The notes beneath the pieces were generated by a model, which saw only the letters and a list, made by a program, of their open reading frames with translations, had not been told where the DNA came from and did not search any database. 63,145 nt of DNA from CAYNJY01 sp964397755. GTDB taxonomy: Bacteria; Patescibacteriota; Microgenomatia; UBA10105; UBA927. The position numbers and the translations under genes were made by a program. This document shows, piece after piece, positions 57,453 through 63,145 of the stretch; the first letter of the stretch is position 1; each line of letters opens with the position of its first letter. The stretch is taken from NCBI GenBank assembly GCA_964397755.1, contig CAYNJY010000006.1, forward strand, positions 1-63,145. The letters are read 5' to 3'.

Positions 57453-58010
57453 CTAGGAAAAATCCACTGTAATAGTCTTGCGCTCTTCTTCTGAGGCGCC
57501 GAAGAATCCTTTCTCCCGAAAGCCGAACCACTCATTAAAGAGCGTATTCGGGAAGGTACGGACGGCGACATTGTATTCGTTGACGCTGGTGTTGTAATAC
57601 TGGCGTGAATAAGCAATCTTGTCTTCGGTGTCGGAAAGCTCTTTCTGCAGCTGGACAAAGGTATCACTCGCTTTCAACTGAGGATAGCCCTCGGCAACAG
57701 CAAAAAGCTTTCCTAGCGCATCGGTGAGCATATCGCTGGCCTGTGCCTTTTTCGCAAGTGAACCCGCAGTAAGCAGCGCACTGCGGGCTTTTGTTACTTC
57801 TGTAAATACTGTCCTTTCGTGTTTGGCATAGCCTTTGACTGTGTCAACGAGATTGGGAATAAGATCGACCCGGCGCTTAAGCTGCACATCGATTTGGCTC
57901 AGGGCCTCATCAATACGCGTCCGCAGCGACACCAAGCCGTTATAAAGAGACCAGAAGTACAGTGCTACGAGTGCAAATGCTCCTAATACTATCCACGTCG
58001 TTGTATTCAT
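57453..58010 (-). CDS. LemA family protein
   Basis: The 185-residue protein has one N-terminal membrane helix (TWIVLGAFALVALYFWSLYN) and a helical-bundle domain with the family hallmark VSLRTRIDEALSQIDVQLKRRVDLIPNLVDTVKGYAKHE, given here in part. NTLFNEWFGFREKGFF lies near the C-terminus. The N-terminus faces outside or the cytoplasm depending on species; the function is unknown. It is translationally close to htpX and probably forms an envelope-stress unit with it. Confidence 0.93.
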   Translation of the reverse strand: MNTTTWIVLGAFALVALYFWSLYNGLVSLRTRIDEALSQIDVQLKRRVDLIPNLVDTVKGYAKHERTVFTEVTKARSALLTAGSLAKKAQASDMLTDALGKLFAVAEGYPQLKASDTFVQLQKELSDTEDKIAYSRQYYNTSVNEYNVAVRTFPNTLFNEWFGFREKGFFGASEEERKTITVDFS

Positions 58011-58021
58011 AGTCAGCTTCT

Positions 58022-58152
58022 GTAAAATCCAAAATCAGAATTTCTAAATTCTAAACAACATCAAAATTCTAAAATTCAAAGTTCTAAAATTTTTTTTGAT
58101 TTGGAATTTTGATATTTGGATTTGTTTAGTGCTTAGGATTTGGTGCTTAGGA
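58022..58152. repeat. AT-rich micro-repeat island between polX and lemA
   Basis: About 130 bases of degenerate units based on AAATTCT, AAAATTC and AAAATCC, then AATTTTGATATTTGGATTT on the right. The left (AAATCCAAAATCAGAATTTC) and right halves are imperfect inverse complements and can form one long hairpin around TTTTTTTT. The right end repeats GTGCTTAGGATTT twice. There is no ORF. It is the intergenic counterpart of the coding micro-repeats. Confidence 0.8.
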
Positions 58153-58154
58153 TT

Positions 58155-59939
58155 TTATTTCATGAGCCACTTCTCAAACAAATTATACTCCAAAGTATTT
58201 ACAATGTCACGTGTGCTTGCCCACCCTCGTCGAGCCACCGAAACACCATAGCGCATGAGGTCCATTTGACTTGCCGCGTGCGCGTCGCTATTGACGCACA
58301 ACTTCACTCCCTCCTTAACGGCGTCAAATACCAAAACATCCGGTAAATCCAGCCGCTGCGGATTAGCGTTGATTTCCAAAGCAATCTGATTCGTTTTACA
58401 GACCGAAAAAACCTCTGCCCAGTCAAGCTCGATGCCTTCTCTGCTGTTTATGCGCCGGGCCGTAGGATGTCCGAAGATCCGAACCTTAGGATGAGAACTA
58501 AGAGCCCGGATGACCCGTTGGGTCATTTTTTTCCGCTCTTGAGTGAAGCTTGAATGGATCGAGACTATGAGGGCGTCCACAAACGGAAATGCTTCTTGGG
58601 GCAGTGCCAATTGCCCGTCCGGAAGGATATCTACCTCACACATGATGAATAAATGTACTCGTTCGCCAGCTGACGTTTGAGCACTTTTGTTCCACGAGGA
58701 AAAAACGTGTTCATAATAGGCTTTCCTGCGCTTCATTATGTCAATAATTTGTTTTGGCGACTGGTCGGTGATTTTCGGGTTGTGATCGCTTAGACCGATG
58801 TACCCGTATCCCATCTGTGCCGCTTCATCCAGATACGACTCGAGCGGATCCGCTCCCAGGTCATGCGACGATTTGAGGTCGTAGTTGGTATGAATATGCA
58901 GGTCTCCCTTGATATCCTGCAAAGTAACCAGCTGAGGAAGCTTCCCTGTAGAGGATGCTTCAATCTCACCCTTATCTTCCCGAAGCTCAGGCGGAATCCA
59001 TGACAGATGTAGCGCCTTATAAAACTCCTCCTCCGTTTGGAAGGATCGCATCCTTCCAGTCTTGACGTCCTTGATGCCGTGTTCCGACAACGAAAGGCCG
59101 TGCGAGAGCGCGTATTCTCGCAGTTTGATGTTGTGGTTTTTGGAACCGGTAAAGTACTGCAGCATCGCGCCGTACGCCTGAAGATTCTGGACCCGTAAAT
59201 CAACTTGTCTGCCGTTTGCAAGATGGAGTGTCGCGCCGGTCGGACCCTTTTCGACGAGTCTCTGGTGGGGAAAGCGGACAAAATGCTCAACGACGTCTTC
59301 AGGCTTCGTGGTGGCGGCAGCCAGATCGATATCGCCGATCGTCGCCACCTGGCGCCTGAGGCTACCTAGGGTGTCCACCCGCTCAACTGCCGGGTGTTTT
59401 TTGAGGTACGACACGACCTCCTGAGCGATGGCGTCGGCTACCGGAAGCTCCATGCGGTTCTCTTTGATCTGACCACGTTTGTAGATTGAAATAGCCTCAA
59501 GAATATCCTGTTCAGACTTCTGCCCAAAACCCTCGATGGGGGCGATTCTCCCGGACTTCGCAGCTTTTTCCAGGTCAGAAATGACGCTCTTCGGCTTGCT
59601 CAGCTTTAGCGCAGAAACGAGCTTAAATGCCTTTTTTGGCCCGACGCCCGGCACTGACAGGAGAGGGAATACACTAGCAGGCAATTTGGCTAAAACACTC
59701 TCCCAATGCTTCACGCGACCGCTCCTGAAAAGCTCATCAAGGTGTCCTGCGATAGCTGCTCCCACAGCGGGAATCTCGCTCAGTTTTCCATCATCCCAAT
59801 AGTCCTTCACTTCACTCGTCAGGTGCTCGATGCTGTCGGCAGCTCTCTCATACGCAATAATCTTAAAGCGGTTTTCTTCAAGAATTTGGTATGCAGCAGC
59901 TACTCGGCGAAGCTCTTCAACTATTTTCTGATTTGTCAT
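58155..59939 (-). CDS. Family X DNA polymerase with PHP domain
   Basis: The 594-residue bacterial PolX has N-terminal helix-hairpin-helix elements (LSEIPAVGAAIAGHLDELF; LLSVPGVGPKKAFKLVSAL). The nucleotidyltransferase palm has GSLRRQVATIGDIDLAAAT and RQVDLRV, and the C-terminal PHP domain has GDLHIHTNYDLKSSHD, LSDHNPKITDQ and FGHPTARRIN with metal-binding His/Asp. It should be a gap-filling repair polymerase with 3'-5' exonuclease from PHP. The stretch TGRMRSF lies on a 17-base palindrome also present at 23233-23249. TAGCAT ends 6 bases before the ATG. Confidence 0.94.
   Translation of the reverse strand: MTNQKIVEELRRVAAAYQILEENRFKIIAYERAADSIEHLTSEVKDYWDDGKLSEIPAVGAAIAGHLDELFRSGRVKHWESVLAKLPASVFPLLSVPGVGPKKAFKLVSALKLSKPKSVISDLEKAAKSGRIAPIEGFGQKSEQDILEAISIYKRGQIKENRMELPVADAIAQEVVSYLKKHPAVERVDTLGSLRRQVATIGDIDLAAATTKPEDVVEHFVRFPHQRLVEKGPTGATLHLANGRQVDLRVQNLQAYGAMLQYFTGSKNHNIKLREYALSHGLSLSEHGIKDVKTGRMRSFQTEEEFYKALHLSWIPPELREDKGEIEASSTGKLPQLVTLQDIKGDLHIHTNYDLKSSHDLGADPLESYLDEAAQMGYGYIGLSDHNPKITDQSPKQIIDIMKRRKAYYEHVFSSWNKSAQTSAGERVHLFIMCEVDILPDGQLALPQEAFPFVDALIVSIHSSFTQERKKMTQRVIRALSSHPKVRIFGHPTARRINSREGIELDWAEVFSVCKTNQIALEINANPQRLDLPDVLVFDAVKEGVKLCVNSDAHAASQMDLMRYGVSVARRGWASTRDIVNTLEYNLFEKWLMK
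59041..59057. repeat. Palindrome AAGGATCGCATCCTTCC, copy 2, in polX
   Basis: Identical over 17 bases and in the same orientation as 23233-23249; here it is preceded by GG, extending the palindrome to GGAAGGAT-CGC-ATCCTTCC. It is in frame within polX. Confidence 0.6.
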
Positions 59940-59944
59940 ACTCC

Positions 59945-59974
59945 CATGCTAACAAATCCATTGACCAGCTACAA
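59945..59974 (-). promoter_or_regulatory. Candidate polX promoter, leaderless spacing
   Basis: On the minus strand TTGTAG, 17 bases, TAGCAT, then 6 bases to the ATG at 59939. The -35 match is poor. Confidence 0.3.
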
Positions 59975-60027
59975 ACCACATGATACTATGCTTTCGGCTC
60001 ATCGCGAGGATACGCGTTTCTTTTAAG

Positions 60028-60063
60028 GGATCGGAGCTTAGTCTGGTCTAAAGCAGTCCCGCA
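60028..60063 (+). pseudogene. Truncated tRNA 5' half upstream of tRNA-Asp
   Basis: GGATCGG-A-GCTT-AGTCTGGTCTA-AAGC-AGTCCCGC matches an acceptor 5' strand plus a complete D arm. It ends in the same AGCAGTCCCGC as the fragment before tRNA-Lys. The intact tRNA-Asp begins 7 bases later on the same strand. No anticodon arm, T arm or 3' acceptor is present. Confidence 0.6.
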
Positions 60064-60070
60064 GCAATAA

Positions 60071-60148
60071 GGACCCGTGGTGTAGCCTGGTTAACACGCG
60101 TCCCTGTCAAGGACGAGATCACCGGTTCAAATCCGGCCGGGTCCGCCA
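60071..60148 (+). tRNA. tRNA-Asp (anticodon GTC)
   Basis: The acceptor GGACCCG pairs with CGGGTCC, the anticodon stem-loop has GTCC-CTGTCAA-GGAC (anticodon GTC), the T arm is CCGG-TTCAAAT-CCGG, the discriminator is G and CCA is encoded. Confidence 0.95.
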
Positions 60149-60218
60149 CGTCAAATATACTCTTGTATGTCTGACGTGCTGTCGAATAACCACTGCCTGG
60201 AATGGAGGAAAAAGTATC

Positions 60219-60767
60219 ATGTGGAAAACGCTCCAGAAAAAATTGCAATCGACCGATTCAGTTATTTCTCTGCTTTTGGGTTTGGCGGTCGTTATGGTGA
60301 TTGGATCTTTACTGTTTAATTACGTCCGGACTCGCCGGCCAGGTACAGTCAAAAAAAGTGAAGAGGCGGCGAAAACCGAAACGCAGCAGCCGACAGGACT
60401 GCCAACGACCCATACTGTAAAAGAGGATGAGACGCTGTGGTCGATTGCTGAGACATATTACAAAAGCGGCTACAACTGGGTTGACGTTCAAAAAGCTAAT
60501 TCATTGTCCAATCCCGACTGGATTGAAGTCGGTCAAAACCTGACAATTCCTATGGCTACTCCCATCTTCCCGCCGGGCCAAGTTTCATCAACCGGGACAG
60601 TGAGTACGGCCGAAAAAAAGTCCTATACGGTGGTAAGCGGAGATACTCTTTGGGATATCGCCGCCAAAACCTATAGCGATCCTTATCGCTGGCCGGAAGT
60701 TGCTCAGGCAAATACTCTGGCCAACCCGGATTTGATCCATAGCGGAAACGTCATAGTCCTACCGTAG
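60219..60767 (+). CDS. Membrane-anchored protein with two LysM domains
   Basis: The 182-residue protein has one N-terminal membrane helix (VISLLLGLAVVMVIGSLLFNYV, 15-36) and a Lys/Glu linker. LysM 1 (about 65-111, THTVKEDETLWSIAETYYKSG...IEVGQNLTIP) and LysM 2 (about 134-182, SYTVVSGDTLWDIAAKTYSDPYRWPEVAQAN) follow. LysM binds GlcNAc-containing glycans such as peptidoglycan, so it probably sits at the outer face of the membrane against the wall. No catalytic domain is present. A Shine-Dalgarno GGAGG lies 10 bases before the ATG. Confidence 0.93.
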   Translation: MWKTLQKKLQSTDSVISLLLGLAVVMVIGSLLFNYVRTRRPGTVKKSEEAAKTETQQPTGLPTTHTVKEDETLWSIAETYYKSGYNWVDVQKANSLSNPDWIEVGQNLTIPMATPIFPPGQVSSTGTVSTAEKKSYTVVSGDTLWDIAAKTYSDPYRWPEVAQANTLANPDLIHSGNVIVLP

Positions 60768-60821
60768 CGATAGACGTAATACAATGGCAGTAGAGATTCT
60801 GACTTTTACCCGTATGCTTAC

Positions 60822-60850
60822 GGGTGGTAGTTCAGCTGTAGCATAGCCTA
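60822..60850 (+). pseudogene. Possible tRNA D-arm remnant upstream of tRNA-Gly
   Basis: GGGTGGTAGTTCAGCTGTAGCATAGCC resembles the start of a tRNA-Gly (GCGGGTG-TAGTT...). It stands just before the tRNA promoter -10 (TACAAT, 60852-60857). It is weaker than the other two fragments and could be chance. Confidence 0.3.
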
Positions 60851-60861
60851 GTACAATTTTT

Positions 60862-60932
60862 GCGGGTGTAGTTGATCGGCTCAACGCTACCTTCCCAAGG
60901 TAGAAAGGGCGGTTCGACTCCGCTCACCCGCT
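60862..60932 (+). tRNA. tRNA-Gly (anticodon CCC)
   Basis: The acceptor GCGGGTG pairs with CACCCGC, the anticodon stem-loop is CTACC-TTCCCAA-GGTAG (anticodon CCC), the T arm is GGCGG-TTCGACT-CCGCT, the discriminator is T and CCA is not encoded. TACAAT at 60852-60857 is its -10 box. Confidence 0.93.
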
Positions 60933-61002
60933 CAAAATTTTTATGTCCATCGGCGGTTGTGGAGTTTGCTTGCTTGTGGTAAGTAATAAGTCTGATATTA
61001 TT

Positions 61003-63145
61003 ATGAGCATTACCAAATTATTCTCCTGGACATTTTTAGGGATAGCCGTTGTCTTATTTTTTTCTTTCTCGACTGTCCTATCTCTTGTCACTGACTGGTG
61101 GTGGTTCTCTGAAGTTGACTTTACCCAAATTTTCATCAAATCACTCGGTACCAAAATCGTTCTTGGTCTCATCGCTGGTTTGTTTGCGGCTACCTTTCTT
61201 CTGACGAACTTCCTGGTTGCCATGCGTTCAAAAATTCCCTGGATGTTGGCTATTCCCGAGGCCTTGATCGGCCAAGCCTTGAGTCTGAATAACAATATAG
61301 TAAAAAGGGTCGGAATTGTTGCGTGTTTATTCGTCGCTTTGTTTATCGGCCTGGTCGCCGCCGGCAACTGGCAGGACGTTTTGAAGTTTTTGGCCGCCAC
61401 CCCATTTGGCCAAACCGACCCATTATTTGGCCGCGACGTGGCGTTCTACGTATTTTCCCTTCCGGTATATTCTTTGGTGTTGGGTCTTACTAAAACTCTG
61501 ATTGTTATCTCCCTGGTCGGATGCGGCCTGATCTATCTTCTTCGCGGCAGTTTGAATTTTTCTACGCTCTTGGGGAAATTCAACCTCAACAGTTTGTCAG
61601 AAAAACTTGGTGGCCCACCCATCAAGTTGATCAAACATTCTGCCACCGATCAAAAGGCTAGGCTCCATATCGGAATTCTGCTATTTCTTTTCCTGGCGAC
61701 CGTGGCAATCGGCACCTATCTTTCCCTCTTCAACCTCCTTACCACCCAAAGTGGACCGGTATTCGGCGCGGCATTTACCGATGCCAACGTCATAATCCCC
61801 ATCATAAAAATTTCCGTCTTTGCCTATGGACTGGCCGCTATTCTGGCATTGTTCTATGGCGTAAGCGGAAAAATTTCCCCTCTAGTTGGCGCTATCTCTT
61901 TAACTGTTTTGGTTGGTTTGGTTTCCGGCATCATCCCTGATGTCTTTCAAAAATTAATCGTTGCTCCCAACGAACTGGTGAAAGAAACGCCGTTCATAAA
62001 GCATAATATTGAAGCTACCCGCAAAGCGTATGGACTAGATAGAATCGAAGAACGGGAAATTACCGCGGATAAACCCATTACCGCATTTGATATCGCGGCG
62101 AATAATCTGACGATAAAAAATGTGAGGCTTTGGGATAGAGCACCGCTTCTCTCCACCTTTTCTCAAATCCAAGAGATCAGAACCTATTACGAGTTTGCAA
62201 GCGTGGATAACGACCGCTACACCATAGATGGAGAAGTGCGCCAAATCATGCTTTCGCCGAGAGAGTTGGCTTCCGACAGCCTTCCCAACAAAGCCTGGAT
62301 CAATGAACGGTTGACGTTCACCCATGGCTATGGCGTGGCTGCCGGACCAGTAAATCAAGTGACTCCCGAGGGGCTACCGGTACTGTTCGTCAAAGACTTA
62401 CCCCCCAAATCGGAAGTGAAAGAACTCGTAGTCAATAGACCGGAGATTTACTTTGGCGAGCTGGTAAACGACTATGTGATCGTCAAAACGAAATCAAAAG
62501 AGTTCGACTACCCCAAAGGAGAAGAGAATGTGTACACCACCTATACAGGAAAAGGCGGAGTAGAACTCAACTCTCCTTTACGACGACTCTTCTATCCCTT
62601 ACGCTTTGCCTCGCTCAAAATGCTTTTGTCTGGCGACATAACCCGCGAAAGTCGTATTCTTTACAATCGAAATGTAAAAGAGAGAGTGGTAAAAGTTGCG
62701 CCGTTTTTAACCTACGATCGCGATCCGTATCTGGTCGTTGCCGAAGGCAAGCTCTATTGGATCATCGACGCGTACACTTCAACCGACAGATACCCGTATT
62801 CCCAGCCGTTGGCTCTCAATGGTAGCCCTTCGACTGGTTCGACTGGACTCACCACAAGTTCTCTCAGGGTGAACTACATCAGAAATTCGGTCAAGGCAGT
62901 GGTGGATGCGTATGACGGAACGCTGAATTTTTATCAAGCCGATTCGGACGATCCGATTATCAAAACCTACGCAAAAATGTTTCCAAAAACCTTCCGCCCA
63001 CTTTCTGACATGCCCAAGAGTCTCATGCCTCATCTGCGTTACCCGGAAGATATTTTTACTCTGCAGACGGCTGTGTACACTACCTACCACATGGATGATC
63101 CGCAAATCTTTTACAACAAAGAGGATCTGTGGGAAATACCAGCCA
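61003..63145 (+). CDS. UPF0182 family membrane protein (3' end beyond window)
   Basis: At least 714 residues read from the ATG at 61003 without a stop to the window end. The N-terminal third has about seven hydrophobic helices (residues about 8-30, 48-72, 100-120, 150-175, 225-250, 265-290 and 295-320). The extracytoplasmic part follows, with the UPF0182 hallmarks YYEFASVDNDRYTIDGEVRQ, THGYGVAAGPVNQVTPEGLP, and DAYTSTDRYPYSQPL...NYIRNSVKAVVDAYDGT. The function is unknown; the family occurs in Actinobacteria, Cyanobacteria and CPR. About 18 residues (LNGSPSTGSTGLTTSSLR, near 605-622) interrupt a normally continuous motif and are encoded by a REP-like element. Confidence 0.92.
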   Translation, partial: MSITKLFSWTFLGIAVVLFFSFSTVLSLVTDWWWFSEVDFTQIFIKSLGTKIVLGLIAGLFAATFLLTNFLVAMRSKIPWMLAIPEALIGQALSLNNNIVKRVGIVACLFVALFIGLVAAGNWQDVLKFLAATPFGQTDPLFGRDVAFYVFSLPVYSLVLGLTKTLIVISLVGCGLIYLLRGSLNFSTLLGKFNLNSLSEKLGGPPIKLIKHSATDQKARLHIGILLFLFLATVAIGTYLSLFNLLTTQSGPVFGAAFTDANVIIPIIKISVFAYGLAAILALFYGVSGKISPLVGAISLTVLVGLVSGIIPDVFQKLIVAPNELVKETPFIKHNIEATRKAYGLDRIEEREITADKPITAFDIAANNLTIKNVRLWDRAPLLSTFSQIQEIRTYYEFASVDNDRYTIDGEVRQIMLSPRELASDSLPNKAWINERLTFTHGYGVAAGPVNQVTPEGLPVLFVKDLPPKSEVKELVVNRPEIYFGELVNDYVIVKTKSKEFDYPKGEENVYTTYTGKGGVELNSPLRRLFYPLRFASLKMLLSGDITRESRILYNRNVKERVVKVAPFLTYDRDPYLVVAEGKLYWIIDAYTSTDRYPYSQPLALNGSPSTGSTGLTTSSLRVNYIRNSVKAVVDAYDGTLNFYQADSDDPIIKTYAKMFPKTFRPLSDMPKSLMPHLRYPEDIFTLQTAVYTTYHMDDPQIFYNKEDLWEIPA
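62826..62869 (-). repeat. REP-like element, copy 4, in frame in the UPF0182 gene
   Basis: Plus strand CCCTTCGACTGGTTCGACTGG ... CTCTCAGGG (shown in part); on the minus strand it begins CCCTGAG and ends CGAAGGG like the other copies, with a longer centre containing TTCGACTGG twice. Confidence 0.6.

Noticed and set aside
50936..58152. CRISPR array
   Set aside because: The repeats have 7-9 base units without spacers, differ between sites and mostly lie in coding sequence; no cas genes are present.
1..63145. Alternative genetic code (TGA as glycine)
   Set aside because: TGA acts as stop in many coupled ATGA junctions and full-length proteins contain no internal TGA.

Overview
The window reads as a chromosomal segment of a bacterium with a reduced, tightly packed genome, most probably a member of the Candidate Phyla Radiation (Patescibacteria). 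This is an inference from gene content. It contains a CxxC-x17-CxxC zinc protein, a UPF0182 membrane protein, a MurT/GatD pair, an F420-ligase-like protein without other F420 genes, a divergent CTP synthase, an archaeal-type FBP aldolase/phosphatase and a bifunctional phosphoglucose/phosphomannose isomerase. The standard code fits: TGA is used as stop at many ATGA junctions. The class within the phylum cannot be fixed from this segment. There is no prophage, IS element or CRISPR array.

Layout. 1-1.7 kb: five tRNAs on the minus strand around a small zinc protein. 1.8-12.9 kb (minus): one apparent operon uvrB-uvrA-transglutaminase-uvrC-holin-like-yvcK-secG-substrate-binding protein, facing lexA (plus) across a shared promoter region. 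13-15 kb: lexA, dedA, rsmI. 15-23 kb (minus): ppsA-eno-gpmI-fbp-acs, linking acetate and pyruvate to fructose-6-phosphate. 23-30.8 kb (minus): metK-rarA-EF-Tu-like-nudix-metallopeptidase-holA-pmm-cysQ-like-pgi, headed by a SAM-I riboswitch with a terminator. 30.8-35.4 kb: a Y-family polymerase with a small partner, thymidine kinase, tRNAs, and a GNAT plus F420-ligase-like pair. 35.5-57 kb (minus): a long run murT-gatD-HAD-gatCAB-GGDEF-dnaE-atpZBEFHAGDC-CBS-unknown-pyrG-rplS-yraN. 56.5-60 kb: polX-lemA-htpX. 60-63 kb (plus): tRNA-Asp, a LysM protein, tRNA-Gly and a UPF0182 gene cut by the window end.

How the genes work together. The uvr/lexA block is an SOS and excision-repair unit. GatCAB together with a U1-A72 tRNA-Gln indicates the transamidation route to Gln-tRNA. 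PpsA, enolase, iPGM and FBPA/P carry gluconeogenesis to fructose-6-P, and PGI/PMI plus PMM lead on to mannose-1-P or glucose-1-P for envelope sugars. MurT/GatD amidates lipid II. The ATP synthase is complete and its c subunit looks proton-coupled.

The most unusual signals are not genes. (1) Short-period micro-repeats (unit 7, 8 or 9 bp) sit in frame inside conserved housekeeping genes (three in gatB, two in gatD, one each in murT and the Y-family polymerase) and also between genes. (2) A REP-like palindrome, CCCTGAG...CGAAGGG, occurs four times: as the P3 hairpin of the riboswitch, in frame in the UPF0182 gene, against a tRNA fragment, and in a spacer. (3) At least six genes that begin transcription units carry a -10 box 5-7 bases before the ATG, which suggests leaderless mRNAs. 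(4) tRNA 5'-half copies stand about 10 bases upstream of intact tRNAs.
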